In this document: piece by piece, positions 18,443-27,842 of the stretch
Position numbering within the stretch: position 1 is the stretch's first letter
How the letters are laid out: each line of letters starts with the position of its first letter
Source: Betaproteobacteria bacterium Ga0077532
GTDB lineage: Bacteria > Pseudomonadota > Gammaproteobacteria > Burkholderiales > Ga0077523
Direction of reading: 5' to 3'
Assembly (NCBI GenBank): GCA_001464895.1
Contig: LNEE01000016.1
Location: forward strand, 1-64,000
Length of the DNA stretch: 64,000 nucleotides
The notes under the pieces: model-generated
What the model was told of the DNA's origin: nothing
Database searches by the model: none
What the model saw: the letters and a program-made list of their open reading frames with translations, nothing else
Program-made: the position numbers and the translations under genes

Positions 18443-18478
18443 CTCCGATCGATTCGCACGATCGCGAATCGATCGGAG
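18443..18478 (-). terminator. Strong hairpin after the ABC binding-protein gene
   Basis: A perfect 15-base stem, CTCCGATCGATTCGC with GCGAATCGATCGGAG, around a six-base loop. It begins six bases past the stop codon of the solute-binding protein gene. There is no U tract. It may protect the abundant binding-protein mRNA from 3' decay and reduce read-through into folB. Confidence 0.55.
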
Positions 18479-18483
18479 TCGCC

Positions 18484-20079
18484 CTACTTCTTCAACCACA
18501 CCTTGGAGAACGACGAGTACACGCCTTCGCCGGACAACGTGTGGTCCTGCACCTTCTTGCTGGCGAGCGTGAAGAAGCGCACCTCGAAGAGATCGAGCAC
18601 CGGGAGGTCGTCCTGCGCCATCACCTGCATGCTGTCGATCAGCGCGCGGCGCGCCTTCCGGTCGTGCTCGACCTGCGTGGCCTCGATCACACGGTCCATC
18701 TCGGGGTTCGAGTAGCCCGACGCGTTGGAGAACGGCACACCCTTCTTGATGTTCTTCGACCAGTAGATACGCTGGACGCCGATGGTGGGGTCGGGCAGCG
18801 CGTAGAAGAAGTTGCTCGACATGTCGAAGTCGTTGTCGGTGTACACGCGCTTCAGGAAGGCCGCGGTGTCCTGGCTGCGGATCTCGACGTCGATGCCGAC
18901 CTTGCCCAGCGCCTGCTTGAGGTATTCGGCTGTGCGCTGGTAGTCGGCGCCGTAGGGGAGGTAATCGTGGATCAGCTTGAAGCGCTTGCCGCCGCCCGCG
19001 CGCGGGAAGCCTGCCTCGTCGAGCAGCGCCTCGGCGCGCTTCGGATCGAATGCGTACTTCGGGACATTGCCGTTGTAGAACTGCGTGAGCACCGACGGCA
19101 CCGGCCCCGTGGCCGGCTTGCCGAAGCCGTACCAGACGGTCTTCACGACGAGGTTCTGGTCGATGGCGTGGGCGATGGCGTGGCGCACCCGCTTGTCCTG
19201 CAGGTACTTGTTCTTCAGGTTGAACTCGAGCAGGAAGATGGGGGCGAGGTACTCATAGCCCCGCGTCTCGACGTCGAACTTGCCGCTGGCCTCCAGTCGC
19301 TTCACGTCGCTGAGCGGCACCGGGCTGAACCCGCCCAGCAGCACCTCGCCGGTTTCGAACGCCGCGGAGCGCGCAGCGGCGTCGGGGATGATCCGCATCA
19401 CGATCTTGTCGAGGTACGGGCGGCCCTTGTCCCAGTAGTTCGGATTCTTCTCGAGCAGGATGAAGTTGCCCTTCTGCCACTCCTTCAGGATGAAGGGGCC
19501 GGTGCCCACGGGCTTGCCGTTCGCCGGATTCTGCGCCATGTCCGTGCCGTCGTAGACGTGCTTCGGCAGCACCTGGGACTCGTAGCCGCTCAGGGCGGAC
19601 ATCATGTAGGGCGAGGCCTCCGACAGCTTGAAGATCGCGACGAGCGGCCCCGGCGTCTCGACGGCGGTCAGCTTCGCGAACGTGGATCGGCCGCGGGGAT
19701 GCAGTTCCTTCCAGACCTTCATCGCCGAGAACTGGACATCGGCGGAGGTGAAGTCCCGTCCGTCGTGCCACTTCACGCCCTTGCGCAGGTTGAAGGTGAT
19801 CGTCTTGCCGTCCGGGCTCACCTTCCACGATTCCGCGAGGACGGGCTTCGGCACCATGTCGAAATCGTAGGTGAGCAGCCCTTCGAGCATCTTCGTCGAG
19901 ACGACGCCGATGGGACCCGCGGAGTTGAAGGCGGACACCAGCGTCGGCGGCTCGGGTTGCACGACCATCGTGAGCGTTCCGCCAGGGGTCGGTTGCTGTG
20001 CGTGACTCGCCGATGCGAGGACGGCAAGAGTGGTGAGGGCGCCGAGGGCGCCTCGCAGGAGCGACATCAGGGAATTCAT
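18484..20079 (-). CDS. ABC transporter substrate-binding protein, family 5 (peptide/nickel type)
   Basis: A 531-residue periplasmic binding protein. The signal peptide ends ASHAQQ. GGTLTMVVQPEPPTL at the mature start, LAESWKVSPDGKTITFNLR and GTGPFILKEW are family 5 hallmarks. The full length suits a dipeptide or oligopeptide carrier. The start at 20079 has GAGG about 11 bases upstream; upstream in-frame codons precede the signal peptide. It probably serves the DppBCDF-type cluster on the same strand 1.2 kb downstream. Confidence 0.93.
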   Translation of the reverse strand: MNSLMSLLRGALGALTTLAVLASASHAQQPTPGGTLTMVVQPEPPTLVSAFNSAGPIGVVSTKMLEGLLTYDFDMVPKPVLAESWKVSPDGKTITFNLRKGVKWHDGRDFTSADVQFSAMKVWKELHPRGRSTFAKLTAVETPGPLVAIFKLSEASPYMMSALSGYESQVLPKHVYDGTDMAQNPANGKPVGTGPFILKEWQKGNFILLEKNPNYWDKGRPYLDKIVMRIIPDAAARSAAFETGEVLLGGFSPVPLSDVKRLEASGKFDVETRGYEYLAPIFLLEFNLKNKYLQDKRVRHAIAHAIDQNLVVKTVWYGFGKPATGPVPSVLTQFYNGNVPKYAFDPKRAEALLDEAGFPRAGGGKRFKLIHDYLPYGADYQRTAEYLKQALGKVGIDVEIRSQDTAAFLKRVYTDNDFDMSSNFFYALPDPTIGVQRIYWSKNIKKGVPFSNASGYSNPEMDRVIEATQVEHDRKARRALIDSMQVMAQDDLPVLDLFEVRFFTLASKKVQDHTLSGEGVYSSFSKVWLKK

Positions 20080-20240
20080 GGTCGGGACATCCTCGATGGA
20101 GACCGTGGAGCGGATGCCTCGGATGGTACAAGAAGGCCTCTCCCCCGAGGGCACAGGCACCGGAATGGCGCGCCTCGCGGCAGGAACCACCACGGGCATG
20201 CGCGGTCCGTCCGTCCTCTCGGGCAAGGAAGGAGGATCCG

Positions 20241-21806
20241 GTGATCCAGGTGGTGTGGTTCAAGCGGGACCTCCGGTTGCAGGACCACGCCCCCCTCGCG
20301 CAGGCGGCGAAGGCCGGGCCGGTGCTGCCGCTGTACGCGTACGAGCCGGCAGTGCTCCTCGCACCCGACTGCGCGGCTCGCCACACCGCCTTCGCGAACG
20401 ATTGCCTGCGGGAACTCGGCGATGGACTCGCGGCACTCGGCTCACCGTTGATCCTTCGGCATGGCGACATGCCGATGGTGCTCGCAGACCTGCGTACGGA
20501 AGTCGGCCCGTTCGTGCTGTGGAGCCACGAGGAGACCGGCAACGCCGTCACCTTCGCCCGCGATCGTGCGGTGGCCGCGTGGTGCCGCGAGACCGGGACG
20601 ACCTGGCTCGAGCTGCCGCAGCACGGCGTGGTTCGCGGGCTCCGCGACCGCGACCACTGGGCGGTGCGCTGGGACGCCCGGATGTCGGAGCCGATTCCTG
20701 CACTGCCAGGACGCTTGGCGGCACCATCGGTGCGCGTGGACAGCGTCGGACTCATGACGCCGGGCGCCCTCGGACAGCCTGACGACGATGCCCCGCAGCG
20801 GCAGCGCGGCGGACGCCTCGCCGGCGAAGCGCTGCTCGCGTCGTTTCTCGACGGCCGCGGCCTCGGGTATCGCACTGCGATGTCGAGCCCGCTCAGCGCG
20901 GCCGACGGCTGCTCGCGGCTCTCGACCCACTTCGCGTACGGCAGCGTCTCGATCCGCGAGACGGCACAGGCCGTATGGCGTCGCCGCACGGAATTGCAGG
21001 CGATGCCGGCCGAGGTGCGGCCGCGCGGAATGCTGACGGCGCTGAAGTCCTTCGAGTCGCGGCTCCACTGGCACTGCCACTTCATGCAGAAGCTGGAGTC
21101 CGAACCCGCGATCGAGTTCACCAACATGCACCGCGGGTTCGACGGCCTGCGCGAGTCGGCCTTCGATCCGGCGCGGTTCACCGCCTGGTGCCGCGGCGAG
21201 ACCGGCCTGCCCATGGTCGACGCCTGCATGCGGATGCTGGCCGCGACCGGTTGGATCAACTTCCGCATGCGCGCGATGCTCACGAGCTTCGCGTCGTACC
21301 AGCTGTGGCTGCACTGGCGCGAGCCGGCGCTGCACCTCGCGCGACTCTTCACCGACTACGAGCCGGGCATCCACTATCCGCAGATCCAGATGCAGTCGGG
21401 CACCACGGGCATCAACACGATCCGCATGTACAACCCGATCAAGCAGGCGCGCGACCAGGACCCCGGCGGACGTTTCGTGCGGCATTGGATCCCCGCCCTC
21501 GCGCGCGTGCCGGAAGCGCACATCTTCGAGCCGTGGACGATGCCGGCCTCGGTGCAGCGCGAGGCGCACTGCGTCGTCGGCCGCGACTATCCGGCGCCGA
21601 TCGTGGACAACGCCGAGGCGATGCGCGCGGCGCGCGAGCGGGTGTGGACGTTGAAGGCGCGGCGCGAGGTGCGCGAGACAGCGCAGGCGGTGTACGAGAA
21701 GCACGGCAGCCGGCATCCCGGCCGCGAGGGTACGCCGCGGCGAACCCGCGCGAAGCCTGCGACGGAGGCGCAGATGGCGTTCCCGTTCGAGGACCCATCG
21801 GGCTGA
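20241..21806 (+). CDS. Deoxyribodipyrimidine photolyase/cryptochrome family protein
   Basis: A 521-residue flavoprotein. The N-terminal 130 residues are the alpha/beta antenna domain (VVWFKRDLRLQDHAPL). The C-terminal half is the FAD-binding helical domain with STHFAYGSVS, FESRLHWHCHF and TGWINFRMRAML. Where canonical photolyases have a W-x-W...GTGxDA stretch, this one reads QIQMQSGTTGIN. That places it in a less-studied subgroup, so repair versus signalling is open. The start is GTG at 20241 with GGAGG upstream. It is divergent from the binding-protein gene. Confidence 0.9.
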   Translation: MIQVVWFKRDLRLQDHAPLAQAAKAGPVLPLYAYEPAVLLAPDCAARHTAFANDCLRELGDGLAALGSPLILRHGDMPMVLADLRTEVGPFVLWSHEETGNAVTFARDRAVAAWCRETGTTWLELPQHGVVRGLRDRDHWAVRWDARMSEPIPALPGRLAAPSVRVDSVGLMTPGALGQPDDDAPQRQRGGRLAGEALLASFLDGRGLGYRTAMSSPLSAADGCSRLSTHFAYGSVSIRETAQAVWRRRTELQAMPAEVRPRGMLTALKSFESRLHWHCHFMQKLESEPAIEFTNMHRGFDGLRESAFDPARFTAWCRGETGLPMVDACMRMLAATGWINFRMRAMLTSFASYQLWLHWREPALHLARLFTDYEPGIHYPQIQMQSGTTGINTIRMYNPIKQARDQDPGGRFVRHWIPALARVPEAHIFEPWTMPASVQREAHCVVGRDYPAPIVDNAEAMRAARERVWTLKARREVRETAQAVYEKHGSRHPGREGTPRRTRAKPATEAQMAFPFEDPSG

Positions 21807-21888
21807 CCGCCGGGCCTCCGAACTGGCGTGACATACTCGACCGGAGACGCCGTCGCGTGGCGCCACCTTCGATCAGGACGACTTCCCC

Positions 21889-23232
21889 ATGACACGATCT
21901 TTCTCCCGCGCTGCCACGCGCCGCTGCACGCAGACGTTCCGCCACCTCGCGGGCATGGCGCTCCTGTGCCTCAGCACGGCGGCATTCGCGCAGGGATTGC
22001 CCACAACGTCGCCGGAGGATGTCGGTCTGTCGGCCGAGCGGCTCGACAAGCTCAGCCACTCGATGCGGGAGGAGGTGCGCGCAGGACGACTGCCCGGCGC
22101 CGTGGTGATGGTGGCGCGCCGTGGACGCCTCGCCTACGCGCAGGCCTTCGGGCGTCGCGACCCGGAGGACGGATCGACGATGACCACCGACAGCATCTTC
22201 CGCATCTACTCCATGACGAAGCCGCTGGTGTCCGTCGCCGCGATGCTGCTCGTGGAGGACGGCAAGTTGCAGCTCACGGACCCGGTGTCGAAGTTCCTCC
22301 CGGCGTTCGAGGCGCCGCAGGTGAGCGTGGCCCACGCCGACGCCGAGTTCGCCCGGATCACCTACAGCCGGACCACGGCGACGCGGCCGATGACCGTGCA
22401 CGATCTGCTGCGCCACACGGCAGGGCTCGCGTATGGCGAGATCACCCAGAACGCGCCCGTGAAGAAGGCGCTCGAGGAGGCCGGCGTCTTCAAGCCGACC
22501 TCCGAGTTCGATGCGCGGGATCTCGCACCGGACGAGCAGACCGCTCGGCTCGCCAAGGTGCCGCTCGCGCATCAGCCGGGCACCGTGTGGGAGTACAGCC
22601 TTGCGTCGGACGTCCTGGGACGCGTTGTCGAGAAGGCGTCGGGCCAGCGGCTCGGGGACTTCCTGGCGGACCGCCTGTTCCGTCCCCTCGGCATGGCGGA
22701 CACCGGGTTCGCGGTCCCGGAGACATCGCTCCCGCGTCTCGCCCAGCCCTTCGCCAAGGACCCCGGCACCGGACAACCGGTGCGCCTTGCGGACGTCTCG
22801 TCGCTGCCGGCCGCGGATTCCGGCGGTGCGGGCGCCGTGTCGACGGCCGCTGACTATCTGCGCTTCGGACAGATGCTGCTGGAAGGCGGCAAGCTGGGCG
22901 ACACGCGGGTGCTGTCGCGTACGACCGTCGCACTGATGGCGTCGGACCATCTCGGCACCCGCATCGCGGTGCCGGTCACGCCGGGGGAGCTGCTGCTCGG
23001 GACCCCGGGCTACACCTTCGGCCTCGGCTTCGCGGTGCGCCAGGGCCAGGGTGTCGCGGGGGTGCACGGTTCGCCGGGGGAGTTCATGTGGGGCGGCTAC
23101 GCGGGAACGTACTTCTGGGTGGATCCGCAGGAGGATCTCGTCGGCGTCTACATGAGCCAGGCGCCGGGCGCGATGCGCCAGCACTACCGGCGGCTGGTGA
23201 AGAACCTCGTGTACCAGGCGATCGTCGAGTAG
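21889..23232 (+). CDS. Serine hydrolase, beta-lactamase/EstB-like (class C fold), exported
   Basis: A 447-residue protein with a signal peptide of about 35 residues (ending AAFAQG). The active-site SxxK is SMTK (Ser108, Lys111), and YSL in TVWEYSLASDVLG is at the place of the YxN motif. The family covers esterases, D-amino peptidases and class C beta-lactamases; the overall similarity is to EstB-type esterases. The physiological substrate is unknown. It lies 82 bases after the photolyase and converges on leuA. Confidence 0.9.
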   Translation: MTRSFSRAATRRCTQTFRHLAGMALLCLSTAAFAQGLPTTSPEDVGLSAERLDKLSHSMREEVRAGRLPGAVVMVARRGRLAYAQAFGRRDPEDGSTMTTDSIFRIYSMTKPLVSVAAMLLVEDGKLQLTDPVSKFLPAFEAPQVSVAHADAEFARITYSRTTATRPMTVHDLLRHTAGLAYGEITQNAPVKKALEEAGVFKPTSEFDARDLAPDEQTARLAKVPLAHQPGTVWEYSLASDVLGRVVEKASGQRLGDFLADRLFRPLGMADTGFAVPETSLPRLAQPFAKDPGTGQPVRLADVSSLPAADSGGAGAVSTAADYLRFGQMLLEGGKLGDTRVLSRTTVALMASDHLGTRIAVPVTPGELLLGTPGYTFGLGFAVRQGQGVAGVHGSPGEFMWGGYAGTYFWVDPQEDLVGVYMSQAPGAMRQHYRRLVKNLVYQAIVE

Positions 23233-23280
23233 CCCGCGCCATCGCGACGCCGCGCTCGGAGGTCCACCTGCCGGAATGCA

Positions 23281-23319
23281 CTTCGCCGGTCGCACGCGAA
23301 GGGCGCGCGACCGGCGAAG
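23281..23319. terminator. Hairpin between convergent serine hydrolase and leuA genes
   Basis: A perfect 13-base stem, CTTCGCCGGTCGC with GCGACCGGCGAAG, with a 13-base loop. It fills most of the 108-base gap between two convergent stop codons. It has no long U run on either side. It is likely a shared terminator. Confidence 0.55.
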
Positions 23320-23340
23320 AGGTTGCTGCAACGTGCGTCG

Positions 23341-24876
23341 TCAGACCTGCGGGTGCGCGCGCTCCAGTTTCGAGTACAGCTTGTTGAGGGCGTTGATGTA
23401 GGCCTTCGCCGAGGCCACGACGATGTCCGTATCGGCGCCGGCGCCGTTCACGATGCGGCCTTCCTTCTTCAGCCGCACGGTGACCTCGCCCTGCGCGTCG
23501 GTGCCGCCGGTGATGGCGTTCACCGAGAAGAGCTGCAGTTCGGCGCCGCTCCCGGCGATCGATTCGATGGCGCGGAACACGGCGTCCACGGGGCCGCTTC
23601 CCAGGGACTCCGCGTGCCGCTCGTGCGTGCCCTCCCCCATCACGACCGTCGCGGTGGGCGTCTCGCCCGTCTCGGAGTGCGTCTTCATGGAGACGAGCTT
23701 GTAGTGCTCCCCTTCATGGCTGCCGGCCTCCTCGGACACGAGCATCTGGAGGTCCTCGTCGAAGATCTCGGACTTGCGGTCGGCGAGATCCTTGAAGCGC
23801 GCGAAGGCGGCGTTCACGGCCTCCTCGCTGCCGAGTTCGATCCCGATCTCCTTCAGACGTGCGCGGAACGCATTGCGGCCGGACAGCTTGCCGAGCACGA
23901 GCTTGTTCTGCGACCAGCCGACATCCTCGGCACGCATGATCTCGTAGGTCTCGCGATTCTTGAGCACGCCGTCCTGGTGGATGCCGGACTCGTGGGCGAA
24001 GGCGTTGGCGCCGACGATCGCCTTGTTCGGCTGCACCGGGAACCCGGTGATGCCGGACACGAGCTTCGAGGCGGGGACGATCTGTGTGGCGTCGATGCGC
24101 GTCTCGCACGGGAAGAAGTCGCGGCGCGTGCGCACGGCCATCACGATCTCCTCCAACGACGCATTGCCGGCGCGCTCGCCGAGGCCGTTGATCGTGCATT
24201 CGACCTGCCGCGCCCCGTTCATCACGGCCGCGAGGGAGTTCGCAACGGCGAGCCCGAGGTCGTTGTGGCAGTGGACCGACCAGACGGCCTTGTCCGAGTT
24301 GGGAATGCGCTCCCGGAGCGTCCGGATGAGACCGCCGAACTGTTCGGGCATCGTGTAGCCGACGGTGTCGGGGACGTTGATGGTCGTGGCGCCGGCGTCG
24401 ATCACGGCTTCGAGGATGCGGCAGAGGAAATCGATCTCGGACCGGCCGGCGTCCTCGGGGGAGAACTCCACGTCGTCGCGGAAGCCGCGGGCGAGCTTCA
24501 CCGCCTTCACCGCCTGTTCCACCACCTGGTCCGGCGCCATCCGGAGCTTCTTCTCCATGTGGATGGGCGACGTCGCGATGAAGGTGTGGATGCGGCCTGC
24601 GTTGGCGTCCTTCAGGGCTTCGCCGGCGCGCCGGATGTCGTTGTCGTTCGCCCGCGCAAGGCCACAGACGATGGAGTCGCGGATGGTCCCCGCCACGGCC
24701 CGTACGGCCTCGAAGTCCCCGTTGGACGCCGCAGGAAAACCGGCCTCGATCACGTCGACGCGGAGCTTCTCCAGCTGGCGCGCGATGCGGATCTTCTCGT
24801 CGCGGGTCATGGAAGCGCCGGGGCTTTGTTCGCCGTCGCGCAACGTGGTGTCGAAAATGATGAGCTTGTCGGTCAT
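23341..24876 (-). CDS. leuA: 2-isopropylmalate synthase LeuA
   Basis: A 511-residue enzyme that condenses 2-ketoisovalerate with acetyl-CoA, the first committed step of leucine synthesis. [13 protein letters not shown] is the catalytic HMGL-like start, [15 protein letters not shown] holds metal ligands, and the C-terminal allosteric domain (residues 390-511) contains FSVNAITGG. Leucine feedback normally acts there. The start at 24876 is preceded by AGGAGAGG. It is the distal gene of the ilvB-ilvN-ilvC-pssA-leuA cluster, 282 bases after pssA. That gap holds a candidate leader peptide and pairing segments. Confidence 0.97.
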   Translation of the reverse strand: MTDKLIIFDTTLRDGEQSPGASMTRDEKIRIARQLEKLRVDVIEAGFPAASNGDFEAVRAVAGTIRDSIVCGLARANDNDIRRAGEALKDANAGRIHTFIATSPIHMEKKLRMAPDQVVEQAVKAVKLARGFRDDVEFSPEDAGRSEIDFLCRILEAVIDAGATTINVPDTVGYTMPEQFGGLIRTLRERIPNSDKAVWSVHCHNDLGLAVANSLAAVMNGARQVECTINGLGERAGNASLEEIVMAVRTRRDFFPCETRIDATQIVPASKLVSGITGFPVQPNKAIVGANAFAHESGIHQDGVLKNRETYEIMRAEDVGWSQNKLVLGKLSGRNAFRARLKEIGIELGSEEAVNAAFARFKDLADRKSEIFDEDLQMLVSEEAGSHEGEHYKLVSMKTHSETGETPTATVVMGEGTHERHAESLGSGPVDAVFRAIESIAGSGAELQLFSVNAITGGTDAQGEVTVRLKKEGRIVNGAGADTDIVVASAKAYINALNKLYSKLERAHPQV

Positions 24877-24935
24877 GGTCCTCTCCTGGACGTGATCGCG
24901 CGTACCGGGGCTGACGCCGTCGCGGTGAGCACGCA

Positions 24936-24964
24936 ACGCTACGAATGATCGCCGGACCGGTCAA
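24936..24964 (-). promoter_or_regulatory. Possible internal leuA promoter
   Basis: Read on the minus strand, TTGACC at 24964-24959 and TAGCGT at 24941-24936 are 17 bases apart. The -35 box is good and the -10 is weak. If used, transcription would start after the candidate leader peptide and bypass it. The -35 overlaps the loop between pairing segments C and D. Confidence 0.3.
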
Positions 24965-24972
24965 GTCCGGGC
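24952..24972 (-). promoter_or_regulatory. Pairing segments C and D of a candidate leuA attenuator
   Basis: On the transcript, segment C (GCCCGGAC, 24972-24965) can pair with segment D (GTCCGG, 24957-24952) in a six-base stem with a seven-base loop. Segment C is also the perfect eight-base complement of segment A (GTCCGGGC, 25039-25032), which lies within the leader ORF just before and into its Leu run. The two pairings exclude each other. No U tract follows. Confidence 0.45.
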
Positions 24973-25002
24973 GGGGGTTGCTTCAGCAGTAGGGGGTGGG
25001 TG

Positions 25003-25092
25003 TCAGTGCGCGCGGCCGCGCAGCAGCAGCAGCCCGGACGGCAGGAGGCCGACGAGGGAGGGGACGAAATATGGGCTGGCTGCGGAGTGCAT
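25003..25092 (-). CDS. leuL: Candidate leu leader peptide (29 residues, four tandem Leu codons)
   Basis: ATG at 25092 opens a 29-codon frame ending in TGA at 25005-25003, 126 bases upstream of leuA. The peptide starts MHSAASPYFVP and its second half reads GLLPSGLLLLRGRAH. Seven of 29 residues are Leu, with four CTG codons in a row six codons before the stop. Length and layout resemble the E. coli LeuL leader, which also has a run of four Leu. No Shine-Dalgarno is seen. The predicted transcription start falls on or next to the ATG, so translation would be leaderless. Identification is by pattern only. Confidence 0.55.
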   Translation of the reverse strand: MHSAASPYFVPSLVGLLPSGLLLLRGRAH

Positions 25093-25098
25093 TGCGCG

Positions 25099-25128
25099 AA
25101 TATAAGGGGCATCCGCGAGGCGCGGCAA
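25099..25128 (-). promoter_or_regulatory. Candidate promoter of the leu leader and leuA
   Basis: On the minus strand, TTGCCG at 25128-25123 and TATATT at 25104-25099 are 18 bases apart. A start six or seven bases past the -10 box would be at or just before the leader ATG at 25092. The promoter lies just downstream of the pssA stop codon at 25159. Confidence 0.45.
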
Positions 25129-25158
25129 CCCCTTTCTTGGATGCCCGGGCGCCGAGGG

Positions 25159-25941
25159 TCAGGCGTCCGTCGCGGGGGGCGGAGGATCCTTGGGCCGCCC
25201 CAACGAGGCGAGCAGCATCACGTAGCCGGACGCCGCGTAGGTCGCCGCGATGATGAAGAGGACCTCCGGCAGGTTGTCGGCCATCACGAAGAGCGCCACC
25301 ACCCCGATGGCGATCAGGACGATCCCCCAGAACGGGATGCTCTTGCGGATGTTGATGTCCTTGCCGCTGTAGAAGCGGATGTTGCTCACCATCGTGAACG
25401 CCGCGAAGGCGGTGACAGCAACGGCGATCCAGTCGAGCTCCGGCCCGCGGTAGCGGAAGGTTTCGGCGGCCCAGACGAAGCCTGCGACGAGCGCCGCAGC
25501 GGCCGGACTCGGCAGCCCCTGGAAGTAGCGCTTGTCGACGATCCCGATGTTGGTGTTGAAGCGCGCGAGCCGCAAAGCCGCGCAGGCGCAGTAGGCGAAG
25601 GCTGCCGCCCAGCCGTACTTGCCCATCCCGCGCAACGCCCATTCGTAGATGACGAGCGCCGGGGCGGCGCCGAACGAGACCATGTCGGACAGCGAATCGA
25701 ACTCCGCGCCGAAATCGCTCTGCGTGCGCGTGAGGCGCGCGACGCGGCCGTCGAGACCGTCGAGGACCATGGCCACGAAGATCGCGGCCGCGGCCACGGC
25801 GAACCGATTGTTCATCGCCTGCACGATCGCGTAGAAGCCGGCGAAGAGCGCGGCCGTCGTGATGGCGTTGGGCAGCCAGTAGATGCCCGGCCGGAACCTG
25901 CGACGGGCCATCCAGCGGCCGCGCACGTGCTCCTTGTCCAT
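25159..25941 (-). CDS. pssA: CDP-diacylglycerol-serine O-phosphatidyltransferase PssA
   Basis: A 260-residue integral membrane enzyme that makes phosphatidylserine. The CDP-alcohol phosphotransferase signature is complete: DGLDGRVARL, then FGAEFDSLSD. About eight hydrophobic segments follow. The start at 25941 has GGAG eight bases upstream. It sits between ilvC and leuA, a known betaproteobacterial arrangement. The gap to ilvC is 232 bases and contains a nine-base hairpin (26126-26147). Confidence 0.95.
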   Translation of the reverse strand: MDKEHVRGRWMARRRFRPGIYWLPNAITTAALFAGFYAIVQAMNNRFAVAAAAIFVAMVLDGLDGRVARLTRTQSDFGAEFDSLSDMVSFGAAPALVIYEWALRGMGKYGWAAAFAYCACAALRLARFNTNIGIVDKRYFQGLPSPAAAALVAGFVWAAETFRYRGPELDWIAVAVTAFAAFTMVSNIRFYSGKDINIRKSIPFWGIVLIAIGVVALFVMADNLPEVLFIIAATYAASGYVMLLASLGRPKDPPPPATDA

Positions 25942-26125
25942 GGAGAATCTCCCGGAAATCGATCAGCCCGACTCTGCCAGAACGGTGAGCGCGGCGTAAA
26001 CCGTGGGCCCAACGGGTGGGCGGCAGGTCATGCGGGGGGCTGCGGCGAAGCGGCCCGCGGAAATACTAGAGGGATGGTACAGCGGGCGGACGATGCGTCG
26101 CGCCGGAGAATCCCTGCCGGAACTC

Positions 26126-26147
26126 CGGTGCCCGCTCACGGGCACCG
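26126..26147 (-). terminator. Hairpin downstream of ilvC
   Basis: A nine-base stem, CGGTGCCCG with CGGGCACCG, with loop CTCA, 26 bases past the ilvC stop. No U tract follows. It could terminate weakly or mark an mRNA 3' end between ilvC and pssA. Confidence 0.4.
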
Positions 26148-26173
26148 CAGCTTCCGACAGGGCGGACCCGGGA

Positions 26174-27283
<1,110 letters not shown>

Positions 27284-27295
27284 TCAGTGCGACGG

Positions 27296-27787
27296 CTACA
27301 CCCTGAGAATGCGATCTCCCCGGCCGATGCCGGAGGCTCCGGTGCGCACCGCCTCGAGAACCGCACCCTCTTCGAGCGCGTCGAGGAAGGCATCCAGCTT
27401 CTGGCCGGTGCCGGTGAGCTCGATGGTGTAGCTCTTGTCCGTGACGTCGATGATGCGGCCGCGGAAGATGTCCGCCATGCGCTTCATCTCTTCACGATCC
27501 TTGCCGGAGGCGCGCACCTTCACGAGCATGAGTTCGCGCTCGATGTGCTCGCCTTCCGAGAGGTCCACCACCTTGACCACGTCCACGAGCTTGTTGAGCT
27601 GCTTGGTGATCTGTTCGATCACATCGTCGGAGCCCGACGTGACGATCGTCATGCGGGACAGCGTCTCGTCCTCGGTGGGCGCGACGGTGAGGGATTCGAT
27701 GTTGTAGCCGCGGGCGGAGAACAGGCCGGCGACGCGGGACAGGGCGCCCGACTCGTTCTCGAGCAGCAGGGAAATGATGTGTCTCAT
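27296..27787 (-). CDS. ilvN: Acetolactate synthase small (regulatory) subunit
   Basis: A 163-residue subunit with an N-terminal ACT domain (MRHIISLLLENESGALSRV, then GYNIESLTVAP), which binds valine for feedback control of the large subunit. The C-terminal half begins about residue 80 with the family segment ELMLVKVRA. It starts 55 bases after the large-subunit stop. Confidence 0.97.
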   Translation of the reverse strand: MRHIISLLLENESGALSRVAGLFSARGYNIESLTVAPTEDETLSRMTIVTSGSDDVIEQITKQLNKLVDVVKVVDLSEGEHIERELMLVKVRASGKDREEMKRMADIFRGRIIDVTDKSYTIELTGTGQKLDAFLDALEEGAVLEAVRTGASGIGRGDRILRV

Positions 27788-27842
27788 GGCGGATTCCGGG
27801 AAAGGGATGACTGCAGGCGGGCCGTGGTGAACGACGGGTCCG

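Noticed and set aside
24952..24972. C:D hairpin as a Rho-independent terminator
   Set aside because: The stem is only six bases and no U tract follows, so a classical transcription terminator is not supported.
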